From assembly GCA_022795075.1 (NCBI GenBank), contig JAAWGB010000007.1, positions 1 through 51,027 on the forward strand: a DNA stretch of 51,027 nt, written 5' to 3'. This DNA is from Clostridia bacterium (GTDB lineage Bacteria > Bacillota > Clostridia > TANB77 > CAG-508). The notes beneath the pieces are model-generated. The model was given only the letters and a program-made list of their open reading frames with translations. It was not told the DNA's origin and did no database searches. Position 1 is the first letter of the stretch. Every line of letters starts with the position of its first letter. The position numbers were made by a program, and so were the translations under genes. Below are positions 29,979 to 39,405 of this stretch, one piece after another.

Positions 29979-30010
29979 ATGAGTGAATGATTATTCACTC
30001 ATGTTTTTTT
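29979..30010 (+). terminator. Rho-independent terminator after the fused surface gene
   Basis: Perfect 10-bp stem ATGAGTGAAT (29979-29988) with 29993-30002, loop GATT, then seven T residues. It closes the surface-protein locus. Confidence 0.93.
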
Positions 30011-30283
30011 GTAATTGGTTATTTAATAAAAGATAGAAACTTTTTATTAAAATATGGATTCGAAAAATAAAACAAAATTTATGTTTATCTTGCTTTTTTT
30101 GACATTGTGTAATAAAATAAGAAACGAAAAAAAAAATAATAACAAGAAAAAAAGAAAAATAGATGATAAAATGTAAAAAACTTTTTTAGACTGGCTACCT
30201 AAAAAAGACAAAAACCACGAAGGACAAGTAGTAAAATAAGCTTAAAGTAAGAAAAACTTAAAAAAACATAAGAGGTGGTAAGG
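30011..30283 (+). other. non-coding stretch upstream of spoIIE
   Basis: About 270 bp of very AT-rich sequence. It contains a TTGACA-like box (TTTGACATTGTGTAATAAAAT near 30098-30117), compatible with a promoter, and ends in the AGAGGTGG site of spoIIE. Nothing else is recognisable. Confidence 0.4.
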
Positions 30284-32680
30284 ATGTTTCAAAATGAAAA
30301 TGTAATAGAAAAGCAAACAAATAAGCTAAATGTTTTAGCAAATGTGTTTGCTATCAAAAATGTAGTTATATATATTATTTCATTTATGTTATCTATGGTA
30401 GGACTAGGAGGAGAATTCTCAATTTTTAGTATCAGTATGTTTGGTGCTTGTATGGCATCTTCTGTACCAGTATTAGGTGTGGTATTAGTATCTTTATTGG
30501 GAAATCTTATAAAATATGGTGTAGGAGGAGCATTAGGCTATTTTCTAACAGCCTTAGTATTAGTTGTTACCCTATTAATTATTAAACCAATTTATAATGA
30601 AAAAGAAAGAAATGAAAAAATTAAAATAGGAAAGCATTTATGGATTTCTGTTTTAATCATACAAATTATAAAATTAGCCATGTCTGGATTTACTCTTTAT
30701 GATGTATTATCTGGCATTACAGTTTCAATAATAGGATTGGTATTTTACAAAATATTTGTTAATGCAACAATTGTTTTGCAAGATTTTTGGACCAAAAGAG
30801 CTTTTACAATAGAAGAATTAATTGGAGCAAGTTTAATTCTTGCTATTGCAGTGGGAGCTTTTGGAAATTTAAATCTATTTGGTTTCAATATTAAAAATAT
30901 TTTAAGTATTTTGATTGTTATGGTATTGGGATGGAAAAATGGAATTTTAGTAGGAACGACAGCAGGGGTAACAATAGGCGTGACATTAGGTGTTATTACT
31001 GGGTCAGAACCAATTATGATAGCAGCTTACAGCCTTTCAGGAATGTTAGCAGGTATTTTAAATCAATTTGGAAAAATTGGAGTAGTAATAGGATTTGCAC
31101 TAGGAAATGTATTATTAGCTTATGTATCAAATGGCTATACAGTAGAATTGATTCATTTTAAAGAAATTCTAATTGCATTTGTTGGATTACTTGCTGTTCC
31201 AAACAATTTATCCATTGAATTAGAAGAATTTATAGGAAACAAAAAGCTTTTACCAATCACACCAGATAGAGCATTAAACAAAAGTAAAGAAGTAGCAGAA
31301 AATTTAAATCATGTTTCTCAAGCCATACAAGAAATGGCAACTACTTATCAGCAAGCTGGAAAAGATTCTTATGATGCCAATAAACAAATTTTTATAACAG
31401 AATTATTAAGTAATTTAGAACCTTATCAAGATAATATGTTATATGAAGATATGGCAGATACAGAAGGAAAAATTATCGAGCAAATTTTTGCATTTTTACT
31501 AGATAAACAAGAAATAGATAGACAAGCCTTATTAGAGATATTTGCTAACTGTAATAGTTATATTGTTGGATTTGAAGACAAAGAAGTTAGTCAATATTTA
31601 GAAGAAAATATTTCTCAAATTGTACGAATGATTAATGTTTCTTATAAGGTTGCAAAATCTGATTTTATTTGGAAAAAAAGAGTAGAAGAAAACCAAAAAA
31701 ATATGGGCAAACAATTAGATGGGGTTTCTAAGGCAATTGAAAAAATGGCAAAAGGAATCGAAGAAGACATTCAAAAGGAAGGACAATATGAAAAACAAAA
31801 AACCGAAATAATGGAACTATTAAAACAAAGAAACATTTTAGTATCAGATATTTCTATTAAAAAAGAAGGTAGATATTTATTAGAAGTATTTTTAAATGAA
31901 ATATTAGAAACAGCTAAAATAGAAACAATAGAAAAAATAGTAACACAAGTATTAAAAGAAAAAATTGTCTTAAATGAAGAAGCTACAATAGGTAAAAAAT
32001 TAAGTTTTTTATCAGATGATCGATATGTTATGGCAATTGGTACAGGGGAGACAACTAAAAATAAAAGCGAACTTTCTGGAGATGCTATGTTAAATGTTAG
32101 ACTAAAAGATGGAAAATATCTAGTAGCAATTAGTGATGGAATGGGAACAGGAACAAAAGCAAGACAAAGTAGTACACAATCTTTAAGAATGTTAGAAAAT
32201 CTTTTATTATCAGGATTTGATAAAAACATTTCACTAGATTTAATTAATACATCACTAATGAATCAAAATACAGAAATATTTGCTACTTTAGATATTGCTA
32301 TTATTGATTTATATGAAGGAAATATAGAATTTATAAAAAGTGCTGCTTGTCCAACCTATATTAAAAATAATAAAAAAGTACAAATTATAAAATCTAATTC
32401 TTTACCAACAGGAATGCTAGAAGGCAATCATATACAAAGTTTTGATAGAGATATTACATCAGGTGATATTTTAGTAATGTGTTCAGATGGGATTTTAGAT
32501 GCTAATATTGAATATAAAAATAAAGAATTATGGATTAAATACATGTTGGAAGATATTGAAACTACCAATACAAATAAAATAGCAGATCTTATTTTAAATG
32601 AAGCAATTGATAATACTTTTGGAAATATTAAAGATGATATGAGTATTATGGTATGTAAATTTAAAGAAAAAGAAGATTAA
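30284..32680 (+). CDS. spoIIE: stage II sporulation protein E (SpoIIE), PP2C-type phosphatase
   Basis: 798 aa from the ATG at 30284, 5 bp after AGAGGTGG; an upstream in-frame GTG lies inside that site. About ten hydrophobic segments fill residues 25-310, a helical linker follows, and the C-terminal PP2C/SpoIIE phosphatase carries metal-binding D618 in DGMGTG and D735 in CSDGILD. Family knowledge: SpoIIE sits at the polar septum, dephosphorylates SpoIIAA and thereby activates sigma-F in the forespore. Its presence is the best evidence that the organism can sporulate. In many Clostridia tilS and hpt follow; here they do not. Confidence 0.95.
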   Translation: MFQNENVIEKQTNKLNVLANVFAIKNVVIYIISFMLSMVGLGGEFSIFSISMFGACMASSVPVLGVVLVSLLGNLIKYGVGGALGYFLTALVLVVTLLIIKPIYNEKERNEKIKIGKHLWISVLIIQIIKLAMSGFTLYDVLSGITVSIIGLVFYKIFVNATIVLQDFWTKRAFTIEELIGASLILAIAVGAFGNLNLFGFNIKNILSILIVMVLGWKNGILVGTTAGVTIGVTLGVITGSEPIMIAAYSLSGMLAGILNQFGKIGVVIGFALGNVLLAYVSNGYTVELIHFKEILIAFVGLLAVPNNLSIELEEFIGNKKLLPITPDRALNKSKEVAENLNHVSQAIQEMATTYQQAGKDSYDANKQIFITELLSNLEPYQDNMLYEDMADTEGKIIEQIFAFLLDKQEIDRQALLEIFANCNSYIVGFEDKEVSQYLEENISQIVRMINVSYKVAKSDFIWKKRVEENQKNMGKQLDGVSKAIEKMAKGIEEDIQKEGQYEKQKTEIMELLKQRNILVSDISIKKEGRYLLEVFLNEILETAKIETIEKIVTQVLKEKIVLNEEATIGKKLSFLSDDRYVMAIGTGETTKNKSELSGDAMLNVRLKDGKYLVAISDGMGTGTKARQSSTQSLRMLENLLLSGFDKNISLDLINTSLMNQNTEIFATLDIAIIDLYEGNIEFIKSAACPTYIKNNKKVQIIKSNSLPTGMLEGNHIQSFDRDITSGDILVMCSDGILDANIEYKNKELWIKYMLEDIETTNTNKIADLILNEAIDNTFGNIKDDMSIMVCKFKEKED

Positions 32681-32686
32681 AAGAAA

Positions 32687-32796
32687 ATGGATACACAATA
32701 ATTTACTAAAAATATTATTGTAAATGACAAAAATTATACAATAAAAAAGATTAATGGTCAAGCTATTTTGAATAAAAAAGGTAAGGAAGTATTTTA
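32687..32796 (+). pseudogene. possible remnant of a small gene, interrupted by TAA
   Basis: From ATG 32687 the frame reads MDTQ, a TAA at 32699-32701, then FTKNIIVNDKNYTIKKIN and ends KKGKEVF with TAG inside a hairpin. The peptide has a coding look, but there is no ribosome site and I do not recognise it. It may simply be chance AT-rich sequence. Confidence 0.2.
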
Positions 32797-32845
32797 GGCA
32801 CCTCTCAAAAAAGGATTTTGAGATTCTCCTAAAATGCTTCCTTAC
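32781..32845. repeat. long imperfect hairpin between spoIIE and the third prepilin-like gene
   Basis: 18-nt arms (GTAAGGAAGTATTTTAGG, 32781-32798, with 32828-32845) pair at 17 of 18 positions with a G-U at the other, and an inner CTCAAAA/TTTTGAG pair extends the stem. It may terminate spoIIE transcription, though no T tract follows directly. The rest of 32846-33034 is AT-rich with nothing recognisable except the GGAGAG site at its end. Confidence 0.6.
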
Positions 32846-33034
32846 ATTATCTAATTACGAAATACTTTCCATTAGAATTTTTTTTATTGTATGATTTTTT
32901 GTCATTTTATTAAAAAAGTAAACAAGATAGTAATTATTATGAATAATTTAAAAAAACTATTGAAAAAATATAAGTAGTTTGATATAAATAAATATGTATA
33001 ATAAAAGTTACATAACCAATGAAAAGGAGAGAAA

Positions 33035-34379
33035 ATGAAAACAAATCAAAAACAAGAAAAAGCCATAACTTTAATTGCCTTAGTCATAACAATAATCGTA
33101 TTATTAATATTAGCAGGAATAGCAATAGCTACTTTAACAGGAGAAAATGGTATTTTAAATAAAGCCAATCAAGCAAGTGAAGAAACCTTAAAAGCTCAAA
33201 TAAAAGAAGAAATAGAATTAGCCATAATAGAAATTCAAGCTGAAGAAATATCAGAAGGAAGAAAAGTAACATTGGAAACTTTGGCAAATGGACAATTAAC
33301 CAATAAATTGCAAAACATTACAGCTACTTTGCAGAATAATGAAATAATAGGAGAATATAAAGGATATGATTACACAATTGATGATAAATTTAAAGTAACA
33401 ATAGGAAATAAAGTAAAGGGTATTAATATCAGTTATGAATTAAGTAATGAAGAATATACCAATCAAGATATTACTTTAACCATTCATGCTACTTCAACAA
33501 ATGGAGAAATTACAAAAATAGAAGGACCAACAGAGCTAATGAAAAACGATGATGGTACGTATACCATTACTAAAAATGGAAAATATGAATTTACAGTAAC
33601 AGATTCTAACCGGACAAGTTAAAAAGCAAGTAATAAACATTACGAATATTGATAAAATAGAACCAAAAAGTTTTACACTAACAGTTCTTGACATAGGAGC
33701 AAAACGAATTAAAATAGAAGCCAAGACACAAGATGAAGAGGATACTTTAGAAAATGCACAAAGTGGAATAGAACGATACGAATATTATATGAATGGTTTA
33801 AAAATTGATGAAACAAATGAAGAAGTTCATGAATTAACCAATCTATCTAAAAACACGAATTATACTATTTATGTAATTGCTTATGATAAAGCTGGTAACC
33901 CAAAACAATCAGACTCAATAAATGTGACTACATTGGAAGGAGGGGATTATCCTACTTTAACATTAAATGGTATGCAACAAGGAGAAGATTTAGCGCCAGA
34001 TGCTTTACCAGCAGTAGCATACGACAATAACTTCTCAACCTATGCAATTGCAGTTTACAATAATGTATATACAAGGTATTTAAAGGTAGACTCTGAATGT
34101 TGGGGAAAATATATTACCCTATATAATATAAATAATAGTAGTAGTTTAGGTGGAACGATAGGATTTAATAAGACAAATGATAAAACAGGTGATTATGAAG
34201 GGGATTGGATGAGTAAACTTTGTGGTTTGACTAGCAGAAATAAATGTGCACGAAGTGTAGTAATTCCAGAAGGTACGAATTGGATAGCTTTAAGTAGTGG
34301 AACTAGTAATACACAAGTAAGCAATTATATTTATGAAGTATGGTGTAGTGAAGAAGACTTAACAGGTAAAACATATTAA
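33035..34379 (+). pseudogene. prepilin-like surface protein with fibronectin-III-like region, split by one +1 frameshift at CGG
   Basis: Same leader as the other two prepilin-like genes (KAITLIALVIT, with Ala before the Ile). Frame 0 runs 192 codons to VTDSN and then CGG (33611-33613), ending at TAA three codons later. Skipping the C continues without a stop for 255 codons: GQVKKQVINITNIDK, a fibronectin-III-like module with YEYYMNGLKI and NYTIYVIAYDKAGNP, and a C-terminal domain ending in CSEEDLTGKTY. The Ig-like phrase VTDSNGQVKKQV matches how such domains normally read, so the shifted frame is real coding sequence. This is the only lesion in the gene. Either a recent frameshift mutation, a sequence error, or +1 decoding gives a product of about 447 aa. 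Confidence 0.8.
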
Positions 34380-34384
34380 AAGTA

Positions 34385-34417
34385 AAAAATGTTAAAGATT
34401 TATCTTTAACATTTTTT
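34385..34417 (+). terminator. Rho-independent terminator after the third prepilin-like gene
   Basis: Perfect 15-bp stem (34385-34399 with 34402-34416) around a two-base loop, with the T run forming part of the stem and tail. Few convincing terminators are this symmetrical, so it may act on both strands. Confidence 0.85.
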
Positions 34418-34498
34418 GTACTATTATGAAATATACATCAATCTATTGAAACCAAAGCTAATTTATGATATAGTGTACCTATCAAAAAGGAGGAAGAA

Positions 34499-36022
34499 AT
34501 GAGTAGTAGAGGAAAAAGATATGAAGAACCAAAATTAAATTTAAAAAAAGTATTTGCAGTTATATTAGCAATAGTAGTATTTGTTATGTTTATTATTATG
34601 ATAAAAGGAGTATTATTCAAAGGAAACGAAAAAGGAAAAATAACTAGTAAAGACTATGCAGTCATTTTCCAAGACAACAAATGGGGAGTAATAGACTCTA
34701 ACGGAAATATCGTAATTGATCCTTCTTATGAAGAAATGATAACCATACCAAATAGTAAAAATGATGTATTTTTATGTATATATGATGTAAATTATCAAAC
34801 AGGAGAATATCAAACCAAAGTATTAAATAGTAAAAACGAAGAAATCTTTCAACAATATGAACAAATAGAAGCAATTTCTAACAAAGATGACAATCATAAT
34901 ATTTGGTATGAAGACAATGTATTAAAAATTAAAAAAGACGGAAAATACGGAATCATAACTTTAAATGGAAAAGAATTAACTCCTTGCCAATATGATGAAA
35001 TTACTGCTATAGAAGGAGTAAAAGGAATATTGAAAATAACAAAAGAAGGAAAAACAGGCATTATTAACAACGAAGCAAAAGAAATTGTAACAGCTCAATA
35101 TGCAGAAATAACTAATTTAGGAAAAGATAGTAAAGAAGGTTTTATTGTAAAAGCAGAAGATGGAAAATATGGAGTAGTCGATTATTCTAACCAAACCATA
35201 TTAGAAACCAAATATGATGAAATTCAAAAAGTTTATGCCAACGACATGTATGTAGTCAAACAAGCAGGAAAACAAATATTAATAAAAAAAGATGGAACAG
35301 AAGTATTAAACAGTGGATTTGACGAAATCAAAGAGATTCTAAAGAACCTAGATAATGGGATAATTTATATCAAAAATGGAAAATACGGTGTTATGAAAAC
35401 AACAGGAGAAGTAACAATTGCACCAGATTATGAAGAATTAAAAGAAGCAAAATCAGGTTTATTAATTGCTAAACAAGGCGGAAAATATGGTGTAATAGAT
35501 ATGCAAAAATCGATAAAGATAGAGCCAATTTATAGAACTTTATCTTATCATGAAAAAGCAGATTTATACTTAGCAGAAAAAGAAGACTATCAAAACGATA
35601 TTATTGACAATACATTTGCTATTCGTGAGTCAGGAATTTTAATTGATATAGATGATGAAAAAGGTTACCTAGAAATGAAACAAGCAGAAGAATATAAATA
35701 TTACAACTTTAAATTTGAAGAAAAAGCCATAACAGAAATTAAAACGAGCAATACCTTATTCAAAAGTAAAAAAGATGGAAAATATGGATTTGTTGACAAA
35801 GACGGAAAAGTGATTGTAGATTACCAATATGATGATGTAACGGAACAAAACAATTATGGCTATGCAGGAATTAAAAAAGACGGAAAATGGGGATCTATTA
35901 ATAACAAAGGAGAAGTTGTACAAGTACCAACTTATGATTTAGAAGACTATTTAAAAATTGACTTTATTGGAAGATGGCATTTAGGAAAAGATATTAATAT
36001 GAACTATTACAATCAGCTTTAA
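34499..36022 (+). CDS. WG-repeat membrane-anchored protein
   Basis: 507 aa. One membrane helix near residues 17-40 after a basic N-terminus, then at least six WG/KYG repeats of the type KYGVIDSNGNIVIDPSYEE: NKWGVIDSNG, GKYGIITLNG, GKYGVVDYSN, GKYGVMKTTG, GKYGVIDMQK, GKYGFVDKDG and GKWGSINNKG. WG repeats form beta-structured scaffolds; their ligand is generally unknown. The repeats are extracytoplasmic if the topology is N-in. It starts after AAAGGAGG and is followed by the next gene after 18 bp, so they may form an operon. Confidence 0.85.
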   Translation: MSSRGKRYEEPKLNLKKVFAVILAIVVFVMFIIMIKGVLFKGNEKGKITSKDYAVIFQDNKWGVIDSNGNIVIDPSYEEMITIPNSKNDVFLCIYDVNYQTGEYQTKVLNSKNEEIFQQYEQIEAISNKDDNHNIWYEDNVLKIKKDGKYGIITLNGKELTPCQYDEITAIEGVKGILKITKEGKTGIINNEAKEIVTAQYAEITNLGKDSKEGFIVKAEDGKYGVVDYSNQTILETKYDEIQKVYANDMYVVKQAGKQILIKKDGTEVLNSGFDEIKEILKNLDNGIIYIKNGKYGVMKTTGEVTIAPDYEELKEAKSGLLIAKQGGKYGVIDMQKSIKIEPIYRTLSYHEKADLYLAEKEDYQNDIIDNTFAIRESGILIDIDDEKGYLEMKQAEEYKYYNFKFEEKAITEIKTSNTLFKSKKDGKYGFVDKDGKVIVDYQYDDVTEQNNYGYAGIKKDGKWGSINNKGEVVQVPTYDLEDYLKIDFIGRWHLGKDINMNYYNQL

Positions 36023-36040
36023 GAAAGAAAGGAAAAACAA

Positions 36041-37276
36041 ATGGAACTAAAGACAAACTATCAATATACATACTTTATTCATCCTTTTGTTATAAAGGAT
36101 GGCAAATATCAAAGCTATATGCTAAAAATGATAAAAAATAAAAACTGTGAATTAAAAGTTTTTCAGAAAGAAAAAGACTTAAAATTATACCAGTATTTTT
36201 TACCTAAAATAAGAGAATTTTTATTCTCTAGTTTTAGTTATGGAGCTAATAAACGAAGGAAACTAGAAGAATTACCAATTGAAACAAGAGCAGCATTATT
36301 AGCAAAGAATCCATGTAATATATTTGAATATACCTTAAAAAAGGATATTCAAGGGAAAATAGATAAAAGTAATGGAATCTTTTTTAATATTCAAAAAATA
36401 GAAATTATTTGTTTTTCTACTGGAATATGCTTTTTAGCCATAAAAACCAATGTAGAAGAATATACAGAGTTTAGCAATGTTTTAAATTTTAACTATAAAT
36501 TTAGGGACATTAATCATGAATTAAAAAATTTGGAAAACTATGATAATATTCGTATTCAAACAGATACTTTTGCAGATACTAAAACATTTCAAGAATTGAT
36601 ACGTGAAATAACAGGCTCTAGCATAGAAGCTACTAGACTAAACATCGATACAGAAAGATTTTTAACCTATTCATATGTATGTATTAACCAAGAAGCATGG
36701 AATCAGGCAGATCAATTTAATGAAATAAAATACCAATTTATCAAATATGCTAATATTTTACCAGCAGACAATAGTAGAGAATATGAATATGAAGAAATAA
36801 AAACTTTTTCAAAATGGAAATATGCCAAACTAGGATTAAGCAAAATAGGCATGATGTTATTTTCGTCTAGCAATGATATGAATAATTATACCATTTTGCC
36901 AGAAGAATATGAAAATCAGTATTTTTATACTTATATATTTAATTTATATAAAAAAATATATTTGAAAAAAATAGAATTAGAATTAAAAAATATCACAAAA
37001 ATAAAAAAAGCAAGAAAGAAATTTGTAGAATTTACAAAAAATCTATGGATACAAGAAATTACAGAAGATGAAACTGGAACCCTATTAAATGATAAAATGC
37101 AAGAAGTATTTGAATTAGACAAATTATATAGCCAAGTTAAATATAAATATGATATTTTATACAAAGAATTAAATTTTGAAAAACAGAGAAAGACGATGCT
37201 CATGATTGTTTTTATATTAGGAATATCATTACTATTAAATATTTTAAATTTTATCATCATTATACCAAGAATTTAA
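36041..37276 (+). CDS. uncharacterised protein with a CorA-like C-terminal membrane part
   Basis: 411 aa. Residues 1-280 are soluble alpha/beta sequence with no motif I know. Residues about 290-385 are helical and charged (KIELELKNITKIKKARKKF, then FTKNLWIQEITEDETG), and the end has one strong hydrophobic segment (about 388-408) before a short tail. The helix-rich stretch followed by a terminal membrane helix recalls CorA-like or RMD1-like proteins, but the GMN signature of CorA is not present, so transport is not claimed. Preceded by AAGAAAGGA and close behind the WG-repeat gene. Confidence 0.55.
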   Translation: MELKTNYQYTYFIHPFVIKDGKYQSYMLKMIKNKNCELKVFQKEKDLKLYQYFLPKIREFLFSSFSYGANKRRKLEELPIETRAALLAKNPCNIFEYTLKKDIQGKIDKSNGIFFNIQKIEIICFSTGICFLAIKTNVEEYTEFSNVLNFNYKFRDINHELKNLENYDNIRIQTDTFADTKTFQELIREITGSSIEATRLNIDTERFLTYSYVCINQEAWNQADQFNEIKYQFIKYANILPADNSREYEYEEIKTFSKWKYAKLGLSKIGMMLFSSSNDMNNYTILPEEYENQYFYTYIFNLYKKIYLKKIELELKNITKIKKARKKFVEFTKNLWIQEITEDETGTLLNDKMQEVFELDKLYSQVKYKYDILYKELNFEKQRKTMLMIVFILGISLLLNILNFIIIIPRI

Positions 37277-37341
37277 TTTATAATTAGCTTGTAAAATATA
37301 ATAAATTTTAGCTAACAAAAATGGAGAAAAGAGGAAAATAA

Positions 37342-37722
37342 GTGAAAATTTGTTGTGGAACAGATATCATCGAAATAGAAAGAATGAAAGAAAATATAGA
37401 AGATTCTATAATTGGAAAGGCATTTGTACAAAGAATTTACACACAAAAGGAAATTGCATATTGTGAAAGCAAAAAAGCACAAAAATATCAACACTATGCA
37501 GCAAGGTTTGCCGCTAAAGAAGCAATCTTTAAAGCGATTTCTGGGCAATTAGAAGATAAGTTTTCAATCAATTGGAAAGATATTGAGGTTGTCAATAATG
37601 AGCAGGGAAGACCAAAAGTTAATCTAAAAGGAATTGATTTAAAAAATATAGAAGACATAGATTTGAGTTTATCACATTGTAAAAAATATGCAGTAGCAAG
37701 TGTTGTTCTTTTACTTGTTTAG
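37342..37722 (+). CDS. acpS: holo-[acyl-carrier-protein] synthase AcpS
   Basis: 126 aa, GTG start. Motifs of the AcpS phosphopantetheinyl transferase are complete: GTDIIEIERM with the metal-binding Asp near residue 8, and ARFAAKEAIFKAIS with the catalytic Glu, and LSLSHCKKYAVASVVL at the end. It transfers 4'-phosphopantetheine from CoA to the serine of acyl-carrier protein. Length is exactly that of the family. Its TAG stop is followed directly by the AGGAGG site of tatD, indicating cotranscription. Confidence 0.94.
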   Translation: MKICCGTDIIEIERMKENIEDSIIGKAFVQRIYTQKEIAYCESKKAQKYQHYAARFAAKEAIFKAISGQLEDKFSINWKDIEVVNNEQGRPKVNLKGIDLKNIEDIDLSLSHCKKYAVASVVLLLV

Positions 37723-37738
37723 GAGGGAAAAGTTTTTA

Positions 37739-38518
37739 ATGAAGTTATTTGATAGCCATGCACATTTAGATGATGAGAAATTTCAAGAAGATAGAGAACT
37801 GATTATTCAACAAATAAAAGAAGCTGGTGTAACGAATTTTATATCGGCTGGTTATAGTTTAGAAGGATCAAAAAAAGCAGTAGAATTAGCCAATAAGTAT
37901 GATTTTATTTATGCTACTGCTGGTATTTCTCCAAATGATATTCCACAAACAGAAGAAGAATTGTGGAAAATGCTTGATGAAATTAAGAAAATAGCTAAGC
38001 AAAACAAAAAAGTTGTGGCAATAGGAGAAATTGGGTTAGATTATTACTGGAATAAGAATAATAAAGCATTGCAAAAACAGGTTTTTATGAAACAAATTGA
38101 AATGGCTAATACATTTAATTTACCAATTGTTATTCATACAAGAGAAGCGGTTATGGATACATTGGAAATACTAAAAAAGAATGAGGTTATTTGCAAAGGT
38201 GTGTTTCATTGTTGTCCTCTTAATTATGAGTTGGTAAAAGAGGCCTTGAAGTTAGGATTTTACATTTCTTTTGCAGGACCTGTGACTTTTAAAAATTCCA
38301 AAAATGCGGATGAAATTATTGGTTTTGTTCCTTTTGAAAGAATGCTTATTGAAACAGATAGTCCATATTTGTCTCCAGAACCATTAAGGGGAAAAAGGAA
38401 TGACCCTAGAAATGTAAAATACATAGCTCAAAAAATAGCAGATGCAAGAAATATAACACTAGAGGAAGTGGCAGAATTTACTTATGAAAATGCAAAAAGG
38501 ATATTTCATATAAATTAA
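37739..38518 (+). CDS. tatD: TatD-family metal-dependent hydrolase (DNase)
   Basis: 259 aa from the ATG at 37739, placed 10 bp after AGGAGGG; a longer frame overlaps acpS and lacks a site. The metal ligands of the TIM-barrel family are present: DSHAHLDD near the start, GEIGLDYYW (Glu), VIHTREA (His), FHCC (His) and ETDSPYL (Asp). TatD enzymes are 3'-5' exonucleases or related hydrolases. It is the last clearly chromosomal gene before the accessory region. Confidence 0.95.
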   Translation: MKLFDSHAHLDDEKFQEDRELIIQQIKEAGVTNFISAGYSLEGSKKAVELANKYDFIYATAGISPNDIPQTEEELWKMLDEIKKIAKQNKKVVAIGEIGLDYYWNKNNKALQKQVFMKQIEMANTFNLPIVIHTREAVMDTLEILKKNEVICKGVFHCCPLNYELVKEALKLGFYISFAGPVTFKNSKNADEIIGFVPFERMLIETDSPYLSPEPLRGKRNDPRNVKYIAQKIADARNITLEEVAEFTYENAKRIFHIN

Positions 38519-38592
38519 TTTTAACATGGTTTAAACGCAATTAGCCATTACAAAGATATATTATACATATTTTATTCTTTACTGTGAAACTT

Positions 38593-38639
38593 ATTGTACT
38601 CTTTGAATCATCTAATTTATTTTCAGTGAACTGTAACAA
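38593..38639 (+). repeat. partial copy of the MITE-like element's right end
   Basis: 38601-38639 matches 11647-11685 at 38 of 39 positions, including the complete 13-bp terminal repeat AGTGAACTGTAAC. Weaker similarity extends a few bases leftward. It marks the junction between tatD and the mobile region. Confidence 0.8.
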
Positions 38640-38712
38640 AATAAATTGTTTTCTAAATTTTGATATTTACTAAATCATCTATCAAAATATTATTTATAAA
38701 TGTGTAAGAAAG

Positions 38713-38744
38713 AAGCCTAACTATACATTGGTACAGTTAGGCTT
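38713..38744. terminator. hairpin between convergent tatD and the 38790 gene
   Basis: Ten-bp arms AAGCCTAACT (38713-38722) and 38735-38744, with GTAC-type pairing inside. T tracts are short on either strand, so termination strength is uncertain; the convergent location supports it. Confidence 0.55.
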
Positions 38745-38789
38745 AGATGTGTTTACTAGAAATGATTAAGTTTTTAAGTAATAAAGAAA

Positions 38790-39389
38790 TTATAAGTTAT
38801 GTCTAAGCTTAAAATCTTCAATAAAGGAATTGTATGCAGAGTTAGGGACATCTATGTTATTATAATCATAAAATTTCTTGAAATAGATAAGTTCACAGTT
38901 ATTTTCAGCATATAAAGAAATTATTCGATAATGTGCAAACGTAATATAATCTGGTTTTTTAGAAGAAATAAATACATCATCTCCTACTTTTAATTCCCTA
39001 ATGCTGTTGTTGTACTCTAAACCTTCTGAACAAACACAGATAGACCTTGTATCTGTTTGAAAGTTAGAAATTAGTAATTTGTTACCAATTCTGTTAGCGG
39101 AAAGTAAAGTCATAATTTTAGAATTATTAAGAGAATATTTCTCTAGTTCATTCATTTTTAATCCTAATTGTATCAATTTTCGTAACATAATGCATTCTTG
39201 TTTATTCAATTCTAAGGGTATATCATCTTCAAAAATAAGTTGTAATTTTGGAAATTTATCCATAATATCATCATATTGTTTTCTTAAATTTTCGTATTCA
39301 TTATTCGTATTTTTCAATTTAATTCTTGTTTCATCTATTATGTCATTAAATAGTGATAAATTTATATTATATAATTCATTTTTCTTCAT
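38790..39389 (-). CDS. hypothetical accessory protein
   Basis: 199 aa from the ATG at 39389, which follows AGAGGTAATTGTT; the longer frame would overlap tnpV. The first 100 residues are helical with coiled-coil character (ETRIKLKNTNNEYENLRKQY), and the C-terminal half is beta-rich (LKVGDDVFISSKKPDY). The arrangement of a helical hairpin followed by a compact beta domain resembles GreA-type cleft-binding factors, but I cannot confirm that. Found directly after tnpV in the same orientation. Confidence 0.55.
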   Translation of the reverse strand: MKKNELYNINLSLFNDIIDETRIKLKNTNNEYENLRKQYDDIMDKFPKLQLIFEDDIPLELNKQECIMLRKLIQLGLKMNELEKYSLNNSKIMTLLSANRIGNKLLISNFQTDTRSICVCSEGLEYNNSIRELKVGDDVFISSKKPDYITFAHYRIISLYAENNCELIYFKKFYDYNNIDVPNSAYNSFIEDFKLRHNL

Positions 39390-39405
39390 AACAATTACCT
39401 CTTTT

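Noticed and set aside
30275..30283. GTG start for spoIIE
   Set aside because: This GTG lies within the AGAGGTGG ribosome site; the ATG at 30284 has correct spacing.
33600..33620. Extra C before GGA explained by a simple sequence-motif read error
   Set aside because: AATGGA, ATTGGA and AACGGA (for example AACGGACAA near 25970) occur many times in intact genes without an extra C, so the short motif alone does not cause it; error is still not excluded.
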